From Nocardia vaccinii NBRC 15922 (GTDB taxonomy: Bacteria > Actinomycetota > Actinomycetes > Mycobacteriales > Mycobacteriaceae), in NCBI RefSeq assembly GCF_001613305.1, contig NZ_BDCC01000076.1, forward strand, positions 1-62,947: DNA of 62,947 nucleotides, written 5' to 3'. The position numbers were made by a program, and so were the translations under genes. The notes under the pieces were generated by a model. That model searched no databases, was not told where the DNA came from, and was given only the letters and a program-made list of their open reading frames with translations. Positions 34,487-43,777 of this stretch are shown piece by piece (within the stretch, counting starts at the first letter, position 1; each line of letters begins with the position of its first letter).

Positions 34487-35287
34487 TCAGCCGGGCACGT
34501 AGACCCGCACCGCGGATATCCGTCCCCCGTGCGCCACCACGAGTTCCGCGATGCCGCGCCCGGCGGTCGTTTCCACCGACACGGTGACATATCGCCCCGC
34601 CGCGATCGGCTTGCTCACCCCGGTTCCGGCGGCCTGCGCGACGAAGGCGGCCGGATCCACCGCGACCCCGGCAGGCCATTCGAGCACCGCATCCGGTGTC
34701 AGCGCCGCTCGCACCCGATCGACATCCCCCCGCGCGGCGTCCTCGATCAGTCCCGTCGCGACCCGCTTACCGGCGGAGCCGACCCGGACGAAGCCACGCG
34801 CGAAGCCCAGCGCACCGCCGATGCCCTGATTGCCGAGCAACTGCGGAGCCAGGCGCGCCGCCGCGCCCAGTCCCCGCACACCGGCGGCCAGCAACTGCAC
34901 GATCATCACCGGCAGTTCCCAATGCGCGTGCAGCTCACGGATTCTCAGCACTTCGCCGACCCGCTCGAGGTCGTAGCGCAGATGCATGGGCACCCGCAGG
35001 GTGACGCCCGTGGACATGGTCGTCTCGATGCCCAGATCCCGGAACACCGTCGTACCGCACACCACGTCGTGCTCGACCCGGAAGACGATGCCGTTGGGCG
35101 CGATGAACGTATCGTAGAAGCGCTCGATCGCCTCCCGCCCGATGTGCGGGCGCGATCCGACCGGATCCTCGACCCGGGCTCCGGAGGCGAACAATCCGAC
35201 CCAGGCCGCGCGATCGTGCGCGGCAACCGCCCGCGGCGACGCCTCGACGGCGGCCAGAAGTTCGTCGGCTGATCCGGTTTCGGACAT
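34487..35287 (-). CDS. SnoaL/NTF2-like protein
   Basis: A 266-residue protein with an N-terminal SnoaL/ketosteroid-isomerase-like cone domain (AAHDRAAWVGLFASGARVED, then RPHIGREAIERFYDTFI) and a second, weaker copy after residue 190 (AARGDVDRVRAALTPDAVLE). A central helical segment separates them. Such proteins are often small-molecule isomerases or hydratases; no catalytic prediction is made. Two in-frame ATGs at 35290 and 35287; the second has better spacing to AAGGGA. Confidence 0.75.
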   Translation of the reverse strand: MSETGSADELLAAVEASPRAVAAHDRAAWVGLFASGARVEDPVGSRPHIGREAIERFYDTFIAPNGIVFRVEHDVVCGTTVFRDLGIETTMSTGVTLRVPMHLRYDLERVGEVLRIRELHAHWELPVMIVQLLAAGVRGLGAAARLAPQLLGNQGIGGALGFARGFVRVGSAGKRVATGLIEDAARGDVDRVRAALTPDAVLEWPAGVAVDPAAFVAQAAGTGVSKPIAAGRYVTVSVETTAGRGIAELVVAHGGRISAVRVYVPG

Positions 35288-35407
35288 CATTTCCCTTCGC
35301 GACGTGGGGCGATGAGCCCGCACCTAACCTATAACGTGTTCTACTTCATGTCACGGGGCGGGAAAAGAGATTCCGGATCGTGCGCCCGACCGGGCAGACT
35401 CTCGGAC

Positions 35408-36121
35408 ATGAGTCCGCGTGATACGCCCTCGGGGGTGGGAGCTTTCCTCAGACCGTGGCTGCGGCCGAAGGTTCTGCTCCGGGTAGCGGCGGTGGCCGCG
35501 CTCACGGTGATGGTGCTCGTCGGCGCATGTGTCGGCGTGGTCCGATGGCGCGCGAGCGGTCTGGAGTACTCGGCGACGTCGGTGCCGCCCGCCGACGTCG
35601 CGCTGGTGCCGGGTGCGGAGATCTACCCGAACGGCCGGCCGTCGCCCTATGTGGCCGGTCGGCTCGATCTGGCTCGCGCCCTGCTGAATACGGGCAAGGT
35701 CAAGGCGCTGCTGCTGACCGGCGATTTCGGCACGCCGACCTACGACGAACCCGACGCGATGCGCAGATATCTGATCGGCAAGGGCGTACCCGCGAACAAG
35801 ATCGCCTTGGACTACGCCGGGTTCGACACCTATCAGTCCTGTGCTCGCGCCTACCGAATCTTCGGGGTGCGCAACGCGATCGTGGTGACCCAGGATTTCA
35901 GCGTCCCGCGCTCGATCGCCCTGTGCCGGTCGGTGGGCATCCGAACCACGGCGGTCGGCGATCACAGCCAGGCGCACAACGCGACCTACGACAAGTGCTG
36001 GCTGCGCGATCAGATCGCCGCGACCAAGGCGGTGTATTCCATGCTGGTCCAGCCGGATCCGGAATTCCTGGGCCGCCAGGAGACCTCGGTCCGCGACGCC
36101 ATGGCCGCGAACCCGCACTGA
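35408..36121 (+). CDS. SanA/YdcF-family (DUF218) membrane protein
   Basis: A 237-residue DUF218 protein. An N-terminal membrane helix (LTVMVLVGACVGVVRW) anchors a domain with GAEIYPNGRPSPYVAGRLDL, ALLLTGDFGTPTYDEPDAM and VVTQDFSVPRSIALC. SanA-type proteins influence cell-envelope permeability and vancomycin tolerance in other bacteria. ATG 35408 (MSPRDTP) is the start. It is followed by a clear hairpin and the convergent TetR gene. Confidence 0.85.
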   Translation: MSPRDTPSGVGAFLRPWLRPKVLLRVAAVAALTVMVLVGACVGVVRWRASGLEYSATSVPPADVALVPGAEIYPNGRPSPYVAGRLDLARALLNTGKVKALLLTGDFGTPTYDEPDAMRRYLIGKGVPANKIALDYAGFDTYQSCARAYRIFGVRNAIVVTQDFSVPRSIALCRSVGIRTTAVGDHSQAHNATYDKCWLRDQIAATKAVYSMLVQPDPEFLGRQETSVRDAMAANPH

Positions 36122-36159
36122 TCCGGCCGGATCGGCCGACGCTTCGCCGCGTCCGGTTT

Positions 36160-36201
36160 CGGCTGTGCGGCAACGAGAACCGCCGCCGTTCTGCACAGCC
36201 G
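36160..36201. terminator. Hairpin between SanA-like and TetR genes
   Basis: Nine-bp arms CGGCTGTGC (36160-36168) and GCACAGCCG (36193-36201) with a 24-nt loop, placed between two converging stops (36121 and 36242). It is probably a shared bidirectional terminator. Confidence 0.5.
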
Positions 36202-36241
36202 TCCGCCATCTATACTGAGACCGACTGCGCCGCAGATCTAT

Positions 36242-36811
36242 TCATCGAGATGCGCGACGGTGCGCGGGTGAGCCGACCCCGAGTCCGTTGATCAGCGTGT
36301 CCACCACGACGTCGGCGGCCTGAGCGGCGCTGAGCTCGGGCAGATCCTCGGCAGCCCGCAGCAGCAGGGACGGCAGCAGGGCTCCGATCCAGCCGTGCGG
36401 CAGGTCGTCACGCAGCACCCCTTCGTCGGTGGCGCGTCGCAAGAAGTGCTCGACTTCCTGAATGAAACCCTCGCGGCGGTCGCGAATCGTCTCCTCGGAC
36501 AGCATGCGGAACGTCTCGACGGGCCAGCGGCGGTTCACCTCGATGATCCCCTCCACATAGCGATGCAGTGCCACGCCGACCGGCGCCTCACGCAATCTCG
36601 CCGCGGCGATCGCCGCTTCGACCGCATCGTAGCGGGCGCGGTACACCGCGGCGAGCAGATCCTCCCGGGAGGAGAAGCGGCGGTACACGGTGCGACGGTC
36701 CACTCCGGCGGCCGCGGCGATGGCCGCGATGCTGACCGAGGGATCGTCGGCGAGCAGTCGCGCGCCGGTTCGCAGGACGAGTTCCAGGTTGTGCGCCGCA
36801 TCCGCTCTCAC
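36242..36811 (-). CDS. TetR/AcrR-family transcriptional regulator
   Basis: A 189-residue TetR-type protein starting at GTG 36811, with the HTH AAIAAAAGVDRRTVYRRFSS. It is divergent from the SDR at 36966, and a palindrome lies between them, so it probably represses that SDR and itself. Confidence 0.88.
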   Translation of the reverse strand: MRADAAHNLELVLRTGARLLADDPSVSIAAIAAAAGVDRRTVYRRFSSREDLLAAVYRARYDAVEAAIAAARLREAPVGVALHRYVEGIIEVNRRWPVETFRMLSEETIRDRREGFIQEVEHFLRRATDEGVLRDDLPHGWIGALLPSLLLRAAEDLPELSAAQAADVVVDTLINGLGVGSPAHRRASR

Positions 36812-36881
36812 CTCTCCGAAGGTATCCGGTAGTGACGCTCATCGCCGAATATGAGACACGATCCAGTGGAATAAATTCTTA

Positions 36882-36907
36882 TAACTGCTACTTTACTGTG
36901 ACAGTTA
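36882..36907. promoter_or_regulatory. TetR operator candidate upstream of SDR gene
   Basis: ACTGT-G-ACAGT (36895-36905) is a perfect 11-bp palindrome. A wider pair TAACTG (36882-36887) and CAGTTA (36902-36907) surrounds and overlaps it. It lies between the divergent TetR (start 36811) and SDR (start 36966) genes in an AT-rich promoter region. Confidence 0.55.
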
Positions 36908-36965
36908 GCCTGCACGGACGGATACCGCCCGGCGCGGCCAGTCGATCGGAACGGAGAAACGGCTC

Positions 36966-37835
36966 ATGGCCGGAACATGGTTCATCACCGGAGCATCTCG
37001 CGGCTTGGGCCGTCACCTCACCGAAGCAGTCCTCGCGGCCGGAGACCGGGTCGTCGCCACCGCGCGCCGACCCGAGCAACTGGCTGATCTGGTGGCCGAC
37101 TACGGCGAGCGGATCCGGGCCGTGGCACTGGACGTCACCGATGCGGCCGCCGCCGAGCGAGCGGTCCGGCAGGCGATCGACGCATTCGGCGGACTCGACG
37201 TCGTGGTCAACAACGCCGGTTACGCCAACAGCGCCCCGATCGAGGAGATGACGGCGGAAGATTTCCGCACCCAGGTCGAAACCAATCTGTTCGGCGTCGT
37301 CAACGTCACCCGGGCCGCACTGCCGGTGCTGCGGCGACAGCGGTCCGGCATATTCGTCCAGTTCTCCTCGGTCGGCGGAAGGGTCGGCGGCACACCGGGA
37401 ATGGGCGCGTATCAGACCGCCAAATTCGCGGTGGAGGGATTCTCCGAGGTGCTCGCGAGCGAGGTCGCCCCGTTCGGGGTGAAGGTCGTCATCGTCGAAC
37501 CCGGTGGCTTCCGCACCGACTGGCAGGGCTCGTCGATGACCCTGCACAGGGTCGGGCGCGATTACGAGCAGACCGTGGGCGCGATCAACCGGTACCGACA
37601 GGACAGCCACGGTACCCAGCCCGGAGATCCGGCCCGCGCGGCACAGGCCATCATCGATGTCGTCGGCGACGAGAATCCACCCCGACGCCTGTTGCTCGGC
37701 AGCGACGCCCTCGCGGCGGCACGCGAGGCGGGCAGGGTCCGCGCCGCGGAAACCGAGCGGTGGGCGGCGGTGAGCAACTCCACCGATTTCCCGCCGACGA
37801 GCGATGACGCGGACGTCCCTCCTCCGGACGCATGA
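36966..37835 (+). CDS. Short-chain dehydrogenase/reductase
   Basis: A 289-residue classical SDR with TGASRGLG at residues 8-15, NNAGYAN near 87, Ser in FSSVGGRVG and YQTAKFAVEG near 157-162. The C-terminal tail is rich in Asp/Pro and probably disordered. It starts at ATG 36966, and the divergent TetR gene with its palindrome suggests inducible expression. The substrate is unknown. Confidence 0.9.
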   Translation: MAGTWFITGASRGLGRHLTEAVLAAGDRVVATARRPEQLADLVADYGERIRAVALDVTDAAAAERAVRQAIDAFGGLDVVVNNAGYANSAPIEEMTAEDFRTQVETNLFGVVNVTRAALPVLRRQRSGIFVQFSSVGGRVGGTPGMGAYQTAKFAVEGFSEVLASEVAPFGVKVVIVEPGGFRTDWQGSSMTLHRVGRDYEQTVGAINRYRQDSHGTQPGDPARAAQAIIDVVGDENPPRRLLLGSDALAAAREAGRVRAAETERWAAVSNSTDFPPTSDDADVPPPDA

Positions 37836-37926
37836 CCGGCCGGTCCGGCACCATCCCATGCATCCCGAAAGACATTCGGCCGCAGCATCTTTCGCGCAGG
37901 CTGTCAGCGTGCGGCGGTGCGCGGCC

Positions 37927-38451
37927 TCACTGCGGGGGCATGAGCATGGGAACGGGTTCGCGCACGGTCACCAGCACGACGACATCGCCGTAGGGCGCGG
38001 CGCCCCGCGCTACACGATGGGCCATGCGCGCCACGGAGGTTCGCCACCGGTACTTGGCGTCGATCTCCGATTGCACGAACGGCAGCAGGGTGCCTCCGGT
38101 CACGACCTGGGCCTGACCATGCCATTGATGCGAACCGAGCGCCGGATTGCCGCGCCAGTCACCGGGCTGCACGATCACCCGGCCGTCGCGGGCGAGCTGC
38201 TCGGCCTCCTCGGCGTAGGAGGAGACGCGGAAAGCGAGCTGGTTCTGCCCGATCGGGACCACCAGTCGCGGCACCGTCACCAGCTGTTGCGGGCCGGCGA
38301 CGCGGGTGACCAGGACGGTCTTCGCCGCCTGCCACATCATCGCCGACTGGGAGCGTCCGGAACGAGCCGGTACCCGCCGCGCGCCAGCCGCCGGATCCGG
38401 CTGAGCGATCTGCCGGTAGGCGGTAGGCACATCCACCAGGGTTCCTGCCAT
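37927..38451 (-). CDS. Pyridoxamine-5'-phosphate-oxidase-like split-barrel protein
   Basis: A 174-residue protein resembling the PNPOx/F420-binding split-barrel family. The stretch RLVVPIGQNQLAFRVSSYAE, then ARDGRVIVQPGDWRGNPALG and HGQAQVV, follows the family pattern. Cofactor (FMN, F420 or heme) cannot be told. ATG 38451 has GAGAGGA about 9 nt upstream. Convergent with the SDR at 36966. Confidence 0.65.
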   Translation of the reverse strand: MAGTLVDVPTAYRQIAQPDPAAGARRVPARSGRSQSAMMWQAAKTVLVTRVAGPQQLVTVPRLVVPIGQNQLAFRVSSYAEEAEQLARDGRVIVQPGDWRGNPALGSHQWHGQAQVVTGGTLLPFVQSEIDAKYRWRTSVARMAHRVARGAAPYGDVVVLVTVREPVPMLMPPQ

Positions 38452-38895
38452 CACATTCGTCCTCTCCGGTGACACAATCCAGCGCTGATTCGGTGTCGGA
38501 TCCACCGGCCCGCCACGTCCGCCGCCCTGTGATCGTCCGCCGGTCGGAGAGCATTACGGACCGACCGGTCGGCTCTGTCGGGTGAGCGGACGGACCCCCT
38601 TCTCGCCCGGATTCGGTCGTCCTCCGGCCGAGCGCGAGCCCGACATGCCGGGCATCCTCGGCCGACCACCTTCGATAGTCCATTGCCCGCGCCGAGATGG
38701 CAACGATGCAGGTCACATCTGTCCCAGACGGGCACGGTGGCGAGTTCGGGCAGCGACGGCCCCGGCGTGTCCGGCCCGTCGGAGTTCAGCCGAGACCGGC
38801 ACGATCCGCGGGAGTCGCCCACGCGTTCCGCGCATCCGCCCGCCGCGTCCCCGTGCGAGCTCGCGCGAACCGACCTTCGATTAGACTCGGCCGCA
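38452..38895. other. Intergenic region, no recognised gene
   Basis: About 440 bp between the divergent split-barrel and ADP-ribosylglycohydrolase genes. All open frames in it look like shadows. Promoters for both genes should lie here. Confidence 0.4.
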
Positions 38896-39840
38896 ATGGA
38901 TGTCGAGATGATGTTCGACTCGCTCGAGGGTTTGTCGGTGGGGGATGCGCTCGGGCAGCAATTCCCCGTGATGCGCACATCGGTCGATGCGCTGCGGGCG
39001 GGGGCGGTCCCGGCGGGGCAGTGGCGGTGGACCGATGACACCGAGATGGCCTGCAGTGTCGTCGCCGAACTGTGCGCTCGCCGTGCGATCGATCAGGATC
39101 GTCTGGCCGAGGTCTTCGCGCGACGTTGCGATCCGGATCGCGATTACGGCTTCTCCACCGTCGGAGGGTTGAGCCGAATCCGCAAGGGCGCGCCGTGGCG
39201 CGAGGTGTCCGCCGCGGCATTCGACCATCAGGGCTCGTGCGGCAACGGTGCGGCCATGCGGGTCGCGCCGCTGGGGGCTCACTTCGCCGGTGATCCGGAA
39301 ACGATTGTCGCCCAGGCGATCGGATCCGCCCAGGTGACGCATATGCATCCCGAGGGGATCAGCGGTGCGGTCGCGGTGGCGCTCGCGGCCGGGCAGGCGG
39401 TCCACGCCCGGATGGCCGGAATGCGGCCCACGCCAGAGGAATTCATCACCACCGTGCTCGATCGTCTCGGTGACGGCCAGACGACCCGCGGAATCCGCCG
39501 CGCCCGAACACTGCTCGGAGCCACCGTCGAACAGGTCGCCGACGAACTGGGTAACGGCTCCCACGTCACCGCGCAGGACACGGTGCCGCTCACCCTGTGG
39601 ATCGCGGCGACGCATCTACACGACTATCCAGCCGCGGTCACCACTTGCCTTGCCGCGGGCGGGGATACCGACACCACCGCCGCGATAGTGGGCGGAATCG
39701 TCGCCGCTCACACCGGGAGAGACGCGATCCCCCGGGAATGGCTCGCCGCGCGGGAACCGTTGCCCGCCTGGTTGGAACGCGCACGCCCGGCCAAGTCCCG
39801 CCCGGGTCTGCTACGCAGATTGTTCACGGGCGGGCCGTGA
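38896..39840 (+). CDS. ADP-ribosylglycohydrolase (DraG/ARH family)
   Basis: A 314-residue ADP-ribosylglycohydrolase. Motifs are WTDDTEM (TDDTE at 46-50, metal ligands), GSCGNGAAMRVAPLG and LAAGGDTDTTAAIVGG near residue 255, which close the dinuclear Mg site. The family removes ADP-ribose from proteins or other acceptors. No DraT or other ADP-ribosyltransferase gene is nearby, so it could serve an unlinked transferase, NAD metabolism or toxin defence. ATG 38896 is the start. The C-terminus ends in a short basic tail. Confidence 0.9.
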   Translation: MDVEMMFDSLEGLSVGDALGQQFPVMRTSVDALRAGAVPAGQWRWTDDTEMACSVVAELCARRAIDQDRLAEVFARRCDPDRDYGFSTVGGLSRIRKGAPWREVSAAAFDHQGSCGNGAAMRVAPLGAHFAGDPETIVAQAIGSAQVTHMHPEGISGAVAVALAAGQAVHARMAGMRPTPEEFITTVLDRLGDGQTTRGIRRARTLLGATVEQVADELGNGSHVTAQDTVPLTLWIAATHLHDYPAAVTTCLAAGGDTDTTAAIVGGIVAAHTGRDAIPREWLAAREPLPAWLERARPAKSRPGLLRRLFTGGP

Positions 39841-39936
39841 ACCGCGCGGAGTAGCTCGTGAATGCCCGGCGGCTCGTCCGATCGAGCCCCTGCCGGCCGG
39901 CAGAGCTGCTCAGCCCGGCTCGGTAGCATGCAGCGC

Positions 39937-40374
39937 ATGTCCATCAAATTCGAGAACGTCGGCATCGCCGTTCGCGACCTCGAAGCTACGATCGCCTTTT
40001 TCACCGACCTCGGTCTCACGGTCGTCGGCCGTGACACGGTCAGTGGTGAGTGGACCGACACCGCCGTCGGCCTCGACGGTAACCACGCCAACATTGCCAT
40101 GCTCCAGACGCCGGACGGTCACGGTCGCCTCGAGCTCTTCGAATACATCCACCCCGAGGCGATCGACACGGAGCCCACCCGGCCCAACGAGATCGGTATG
40201 CACCGTGTCGCCTTCTCGGTCGACGACATCGACAAAGCCCTCGAGACGGCCGCGAAGCACGGCTGCCGTCCGCTTCGTGGCGTGGCGACCTATCAGGACA
40301 TCTACAAGCTCACCTACGTCCGCGGCCCCAGCGGAATCATCGTGATGCTCGCCGAGGAGCTGAAGAAGAACTGA
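39937..40374 (+). CDS. VOC-family (glyoxalase-like) protein
   Basis: A 145-residue vicinal-oxygen-chelate protein with two beta-alpha-beta-beta-beta units: FENVGIAVRDLEATIAFFTD starts the first and GMHRVAFSVDDIDKALETAA the second. Candidate metal ligands are the His in HRVAF and the Glu in RLELFEY. The specific reaction is not predictable. ATG 39937 or 39928. Confidence 0.85.
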   Translation: MSIKFENVGIAVRDLEATIAFFTDLGLTVVGRDTVSGEWTDTAVGLDGNHANIAMLQTPDGHGRLELFEYIHPEAIDTEPTRPNEIGMHRVAFSVDDIDKALETAAKHGCRPLRGVATYQDIYKLTYVRGPSGIIVMLAEELKKN

Positions 40375-40398
40375 CGGCAATCACTACATCGACAGCAT

Positions 40399-40434
40399 TC
40401 GCGCCTCGCCGGAAACCTTCCGAGCGAGGCGCGA
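40399..40434. terminator. Strong bidirectional terminator
   Basis: Eleven-bp perfect arms TCGCGCCTCGC (40399-40409) and GCGAGGCGCGA (40424-40434), with an inner GGAA/TTCC pairing. It lies between the convergent stops of the VOC gene (40374) and the alcohol dehydrogenase (40468). Confidence 0.75.
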
Positions 40435-40467
40435 TGTCGTGGGTCGGCATCATCCTTTCCGGATGCG

Positions 40468-41508
40468 TCAGCCGTTCGGCAGAATCACCGCGCGGCCGTT
40501 GATCTTCCCGCTGTGCAATCGCTCGTAGGCGACGGGCGCGTCCCGCATGGCGAAGGTTTCCACGTGCACCTTTATCGAACCGGCCCGCGCCAGATCGAGC
40601 ACCTCGTGCAGTTCACCGCGACTGCCCCAGTACGGCGCGGTGACATTCACCTCGAAGGGCAGCACACCGAAACCGACCGGCACGGTGCCACCGCCGATCC
40701 CGATGATCGTGATATCTCCCTCCATCGCAACGCATCCCGCGGCCGTGACGGTCGTCGGCGCCGCACCGACGATGTCGAATACCGCGGTCGCCCCCCGGCC
40801 GCCGGTCAACTCCCGCACCCGATCGGCGGCCGCGGCGTCGGAGATCACCGTCTCGTGTGCGCCGACCGCCCGCGCGAGCTCGAGTTTGTCCTCGCTCACG
40901 TCCAAGGCGATCACCCGTGCCGGGCTCAGCGCACGCAACAGCTGAATGGCGACGTGACCGAGACCGCCGGCGCCGATCACCACGGCCGTCGAGCCCGGGA
41001 CCAGTTTGGGCAACGACCGTTTGATCGCGTGATAGGGCGTCAGTCCCGCATCGGTCAGCGGAACGGTCTCGACCGGATCGAGGCCGTCCAGCGGCTCCAG
41101 ATGACGCGGATCGTCCACGATCATGTATTCGGCGATCGCGCCCGGCGCACCGAGTCCGGGCGGGAATATGTTCAGCTCGGCCGCACGCACACAGTAGTTC
41201 TCCCGTCCACTCGCACACGGCGGGCAGGAGCCGCATCCCCACGGACCGTAGACGGCGACCGAGTCGCCCACGGCGAATCCGGTCACCCCCTCCCCCAGCG
41301 CCGCGATCGTCCCGGCCCCCTCGTGCCCCAGCGTGAGCGGCAGCTGGTACGGGAAATCCTTTTCCGGCCAGGACATCACGGCGATATCCGAATGACACAC
41401 CCCGGCCGCCGACACCTTCAACAACACCTGTCCGGGCCCCGGCTCCGGATCGGGCACGGTCACCAATTCCGGTGCGGCACCGATGGTTCGATACTGTAGA
41501 GCTTTCAT
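40468..41508 (-). CDS. Zinc-dependent alcohol dehydrogenase
   Basis: A 346-residue medium-chain dehydrogenase/reductase. The catalytic zinc site shows in CHSD and GHEGAG, structural zinc in CGSCPPCASGRENYC, and the NAD(P)-binding loop in VVIGAGGLGHVAIQLL. The pattern is that of bacterial AdhA-like alcohol dehydrogenases. ATG 41508 has a clear GGAGG ribosome site. It is monocistronic and convergent with the VOC gene across a strong terminator. Confidence 0.92.
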   Translation of the reverse strand: MKALQYRTIGAAPELVTVPDPEPGPGQVLLKVSAAGVCHSDIAVMSWPEKDFPYQLPLTLGHEGAGTIAALGEGVTGFAVGDSVAVYGPWGCGSCPPCASGRENYCVRAAELNIFPPGLGAPGAIAEYMIVDDPRHLEPLDGLDPVETVPLTDAGLTPYHAIKRSLPKLVPGSTAVVIGAGGLGHVAIQLLRALSPARVIALDVSEDKLELARAVGAHETVISDAAAADRVRELTGGRGATAVFDIVGAAPTTVTAAGCVAMEGDITIIGIGGGTVPVGFGVLPFEVNVTAPYWGSRGELHEVLDLARAGSIKVHVETFAMRDAPVAYERLHSGKINGRAVILPNG

Positions 41509-42060
41509 CGCGATACCTCCGAGGTCGAATTCACGATCGGATACACCGCGCCACACCTCGAACGCTCCGGAACTTCAGCGAACAATCCGCAAACGACCAG
41601 GCGCACCACGGCCCCAGCCTCGACGGCCATGATCCATGACAGCTACTGAGACCTGGGAACAACTCCCCGATCATACGGTCGAACCGGGTGCGCTCAGCGG
41701 CTTCTTCGGTATCGACAGCAATCAGTCAGCGAATTTCATCCTGTAACCTGCGCAGGGTCGGGATTCGCCAACTCTCCCGCCCGGCCGATCCGGGGATAGC
41801 TTCGGCCGCATGACAACGGATGTGGGTACGCCACTCGATGCCATACTCGGGCCACTGCCCAGGCCGTGACCGACGACCCGGCGAACGCGCCGGCCGTCTT
41901 CCGCGCCATCGGGGCCGCGGAGAGTGCCGTTACCACCGTGGTCGAGGCTCGCGCGCATACGGTTCGGCTGGACGAGCCCGCGGCGCTGGGCGGGCAGGAG
42001 TCCTACCGCTCGGTGGCGATCTCGTTGTGCCCCCGACTCTTTCACTGCCACACTGTTCTG
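41509..42060. other. Intergenic region, uncertain coding
   Basis: About 550 bp before the next confident start. A plus-strand frame is open from GTG 41866 in phase with the next gene, preceded by a 19-codon frame (ATG 41810) with a 4-bp overlap, but residues before 42061 do not look like protein. No other gene was recognised. Confidence 0.3.
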
Positions 42061-42825
42061 GTGAGCCTGCGGCGATTGTTCAAGAAAACCTCTCACGACG
42101 CGGTGCCGGGAACGTTCCGGGTCACGGGCGTGTCCCTCACCCGGGACGAGGGCGGTTACGGCAGCGCGCGACTGTCCGGTGTGCTGTCCGGGCCGGAGGC
42201 CCCGGCGCGGGCGCTGCGGGTCGGCCGGCGTTACGGTCCCGGCGAGCGGGTGCCCGAATGCGGCGACGAATTTCCGGCCACTATCGACCGCGAACATCCC
42301 GATCGTTACGGAATCGTTTGGCCCGAACAGGTTTCGCCGACCACGAAGGCGTTGTGGAACGAGGAGTACGCCGAGCGAGTGGCCGCCGCGATGCGCCTGG
42401 GCCTCGAGCCCTCGGTCGTGCCCGAGGTGACCGGTATCGGCATCCGGGAGTTGGCGCGGGTAGCCGTCGAACGACGCTACGGACGTGACCTGCTCCCCGA
42501 CGGCAATCGGCAGATCACCGCCGAGGAGGCCGAGGAGCTCTATCGCACGGGCGTGCGCGCGACCGCGACGATCACCGGGATCGACTTCCTCGACGTCCCC
42601 TCCCGCGGTATGCCGGACGCGGAGGCCAGTCTCGCGAATGTCGCTGTGCGCGTGTCCTATCCGGGCGGAAGCGAGTACACGACCACGGCACGCTTCGGCT
42701 TCCGCACCGCCGCCCGCCGCGCCCAGATCGGTTTCGTCGGTGCGCGCGTGCCGGTTCGAATTCATCCGCGGGACCGAGCGCGCCTGTGCCTGGACCGTCC
42801 CGCGCTGCCGCCGCTGCCCGAATGA
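42061..42825 (+). CDS. Hypothetical protein, DUF-like repeat protein of Nocardia type
   Basis: A 254-residue protein if started at GTG 42061 (VSLRRLFKKTSHDAVPGTFR). The N-terminal motif LRRLFKK and the repeated pattern of beta-strand-rich units (VTVDRADP-like stretch DEFPATIDREHPDRYGIVWP) resemble a small conserved family of Nocardia hypotheticals, by recollection. A second unit, TATITGIDFLDVPSRGMPDA, looks like a repeat. An upstream start at GTG 41866 is possible but less likely. Function unknown. Confidence 0.5.
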   Translation: MSLRRLFKKTSHDAVPGTFRVTGVSLTRDEGGYGSARLSGVLSGPEAPARALRVGRRYGPGERVPECGDEFPATIDREHPDRYGIVWPEQVSPTTKALWNEEYAERVAAAMRLGLEPSVVPEVTGIGIRELARVAVERRYGRDLLPDGNRQITAEEAEELYRTGVRATATITGIDFLDVPSRGMPDAEASLANVAVRVSYPGGSEYTTTARFGFRTAARRAQIGFVGARVPVRIHPRDRARLCLDRPALPPLPE

Positions 42826-42987
42826 CGCGGACGGCTCACCACGGCAAGCACGGGGAGTCCGGCGGACGCCGGTACGCCTCGGCACGAGCCTCGGCGAATC
42901 GCGTTTCGCACCTGTTGCTTTCATCGAAAGGACACGACTCGGTCTCGGCGCTGGCATCCCTCGCGATCGCTGCCTACGGTGGTCACC

Positions 42988-43428
42988 ATGTCGACGATCG
43001 TGATCGAGGACCTGCCCGAACCGGCCGCCCGTGTCCTGCGACGGCGGGCCCAGGCTGCGGGCATGTCCGCCGCGGCCTACATCCGGGTGGAGCTGACCGA
43101 GCTCGCGGGCACGCGTATCCCGCTCGATGACGTCGTCGAATTCCTGCATGCCGAACTACCCGACCCGCCGGTCGCCGAAATCGACAGCGACGCAGCGGCA
43201 TTGATCGGCGACCTGGCCGAGGAGGCCGCGGTCGTCTTCACCCGTCGCGCGGGCGCGGCCGGTATCCCGTTGAGTACGTATCTGCGTCAGGAGCTGACCA
43301 CTCTGGGCCGCCGAACCACCATCGACGATGTGATCCTCGAGTTCCGCGAGGCACAGGATCACGATCCGAATCTGTTGGTGGACATGGACGCGGTCATCGC
43401 CGCGGCCCGGTACGCGCGAGCGGAGTGA
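42988..43428 (+). CDS. Tandem FitA/VapB-type ribbon-helix-helix antitoxin-like protein
   Basis: A 146-residue protein made of two repeats. The first has EDLPEPAARVLRRRAQAAGM and SAAAYIRVELTELAG, the second EEAAVVFTRRAGAAGIPLST and YLRQELTTLG. Each resembles a FitA/VapB-type ribbon-helix-helix DNA-binding unit, which is normally single and paired with a PIN-domain toxin. No PIN gene follows. ATG 42988 is the start. Confidence 0.65.
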   Translation: MSTIVIEDLPEPAARVLRRRAQAAGMSAAAYIRVELTELAGTRIPLDDVVEFLHAELPDPPVAEIDSDAAALIGDLAEEAAVVFTRRAGAAGIPLSTYLRQELTTLGRRTTIDDVILEFREAQDHDPNLLVDMDAVIAAARYARAE

Positions 43429-43439
43429 GCGCCGCGGGA

Positions 43440-43767
43440 TCCGGCCGGACTCGAGCAGCGCCGACAAGCCGCGCAGGACGCCGATCACCTGCCCGCCACG
43501 CGGGGTGGTGAAGTCGCGCACCATATCCGCGGCGAGGTTCGGAACACAACCGACGAATCCGCCCGCGGCTTCGATCCGGCGCAGGGCCGCCGCCTCGGTG
43601 CTGTTCGACAATCCGCCGCAGGCGTCCAGCGCGACGTGGACGCGCATGCCCGCCTCGATCAGGTCGAGCGCTGTCAGCAGTACCACCAGTTCGGTCAGCA
43701 CGCCACAGATCAGCACGACCGGACGCCCGGTGGACGGAGGCTTGGAGCACGTCACCGCTTCCTTCAT
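43440..43767 (-). pseudogene. Isochorismatase-family hydrolase fragment
   Basis: A frame of about 105 residues from ATG 43767 that matches the C-terminal half of isochorismatase-like cysteine hydrolases (YcaC type): RPVVLICGVLTELVVLLTAL, then DLIEAGMRVHVALDACGGLS and EAAALRRIEAAGGFV. The family cysteine would be in the strand before the helix, but the N-terminal Asp and Lys of the catalytic triad are missing. The frame runs through the antitoxin gene without its own sensible stop. It is a truncated relic divergent from the MarR gene, which was probably its regulator. Confidence 0.7.
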
Positions 43768-43777
43768 ATTTCAATAA

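Noticed and set aside
41866..42060. Upstream extension of the gene at 42061-42825 from GTG 41866
   Set aside because: Residues before 42061 look unlike protein, and a family-like N-terminus (LRRLFKK) begins at 42061; kept only as an alternative.
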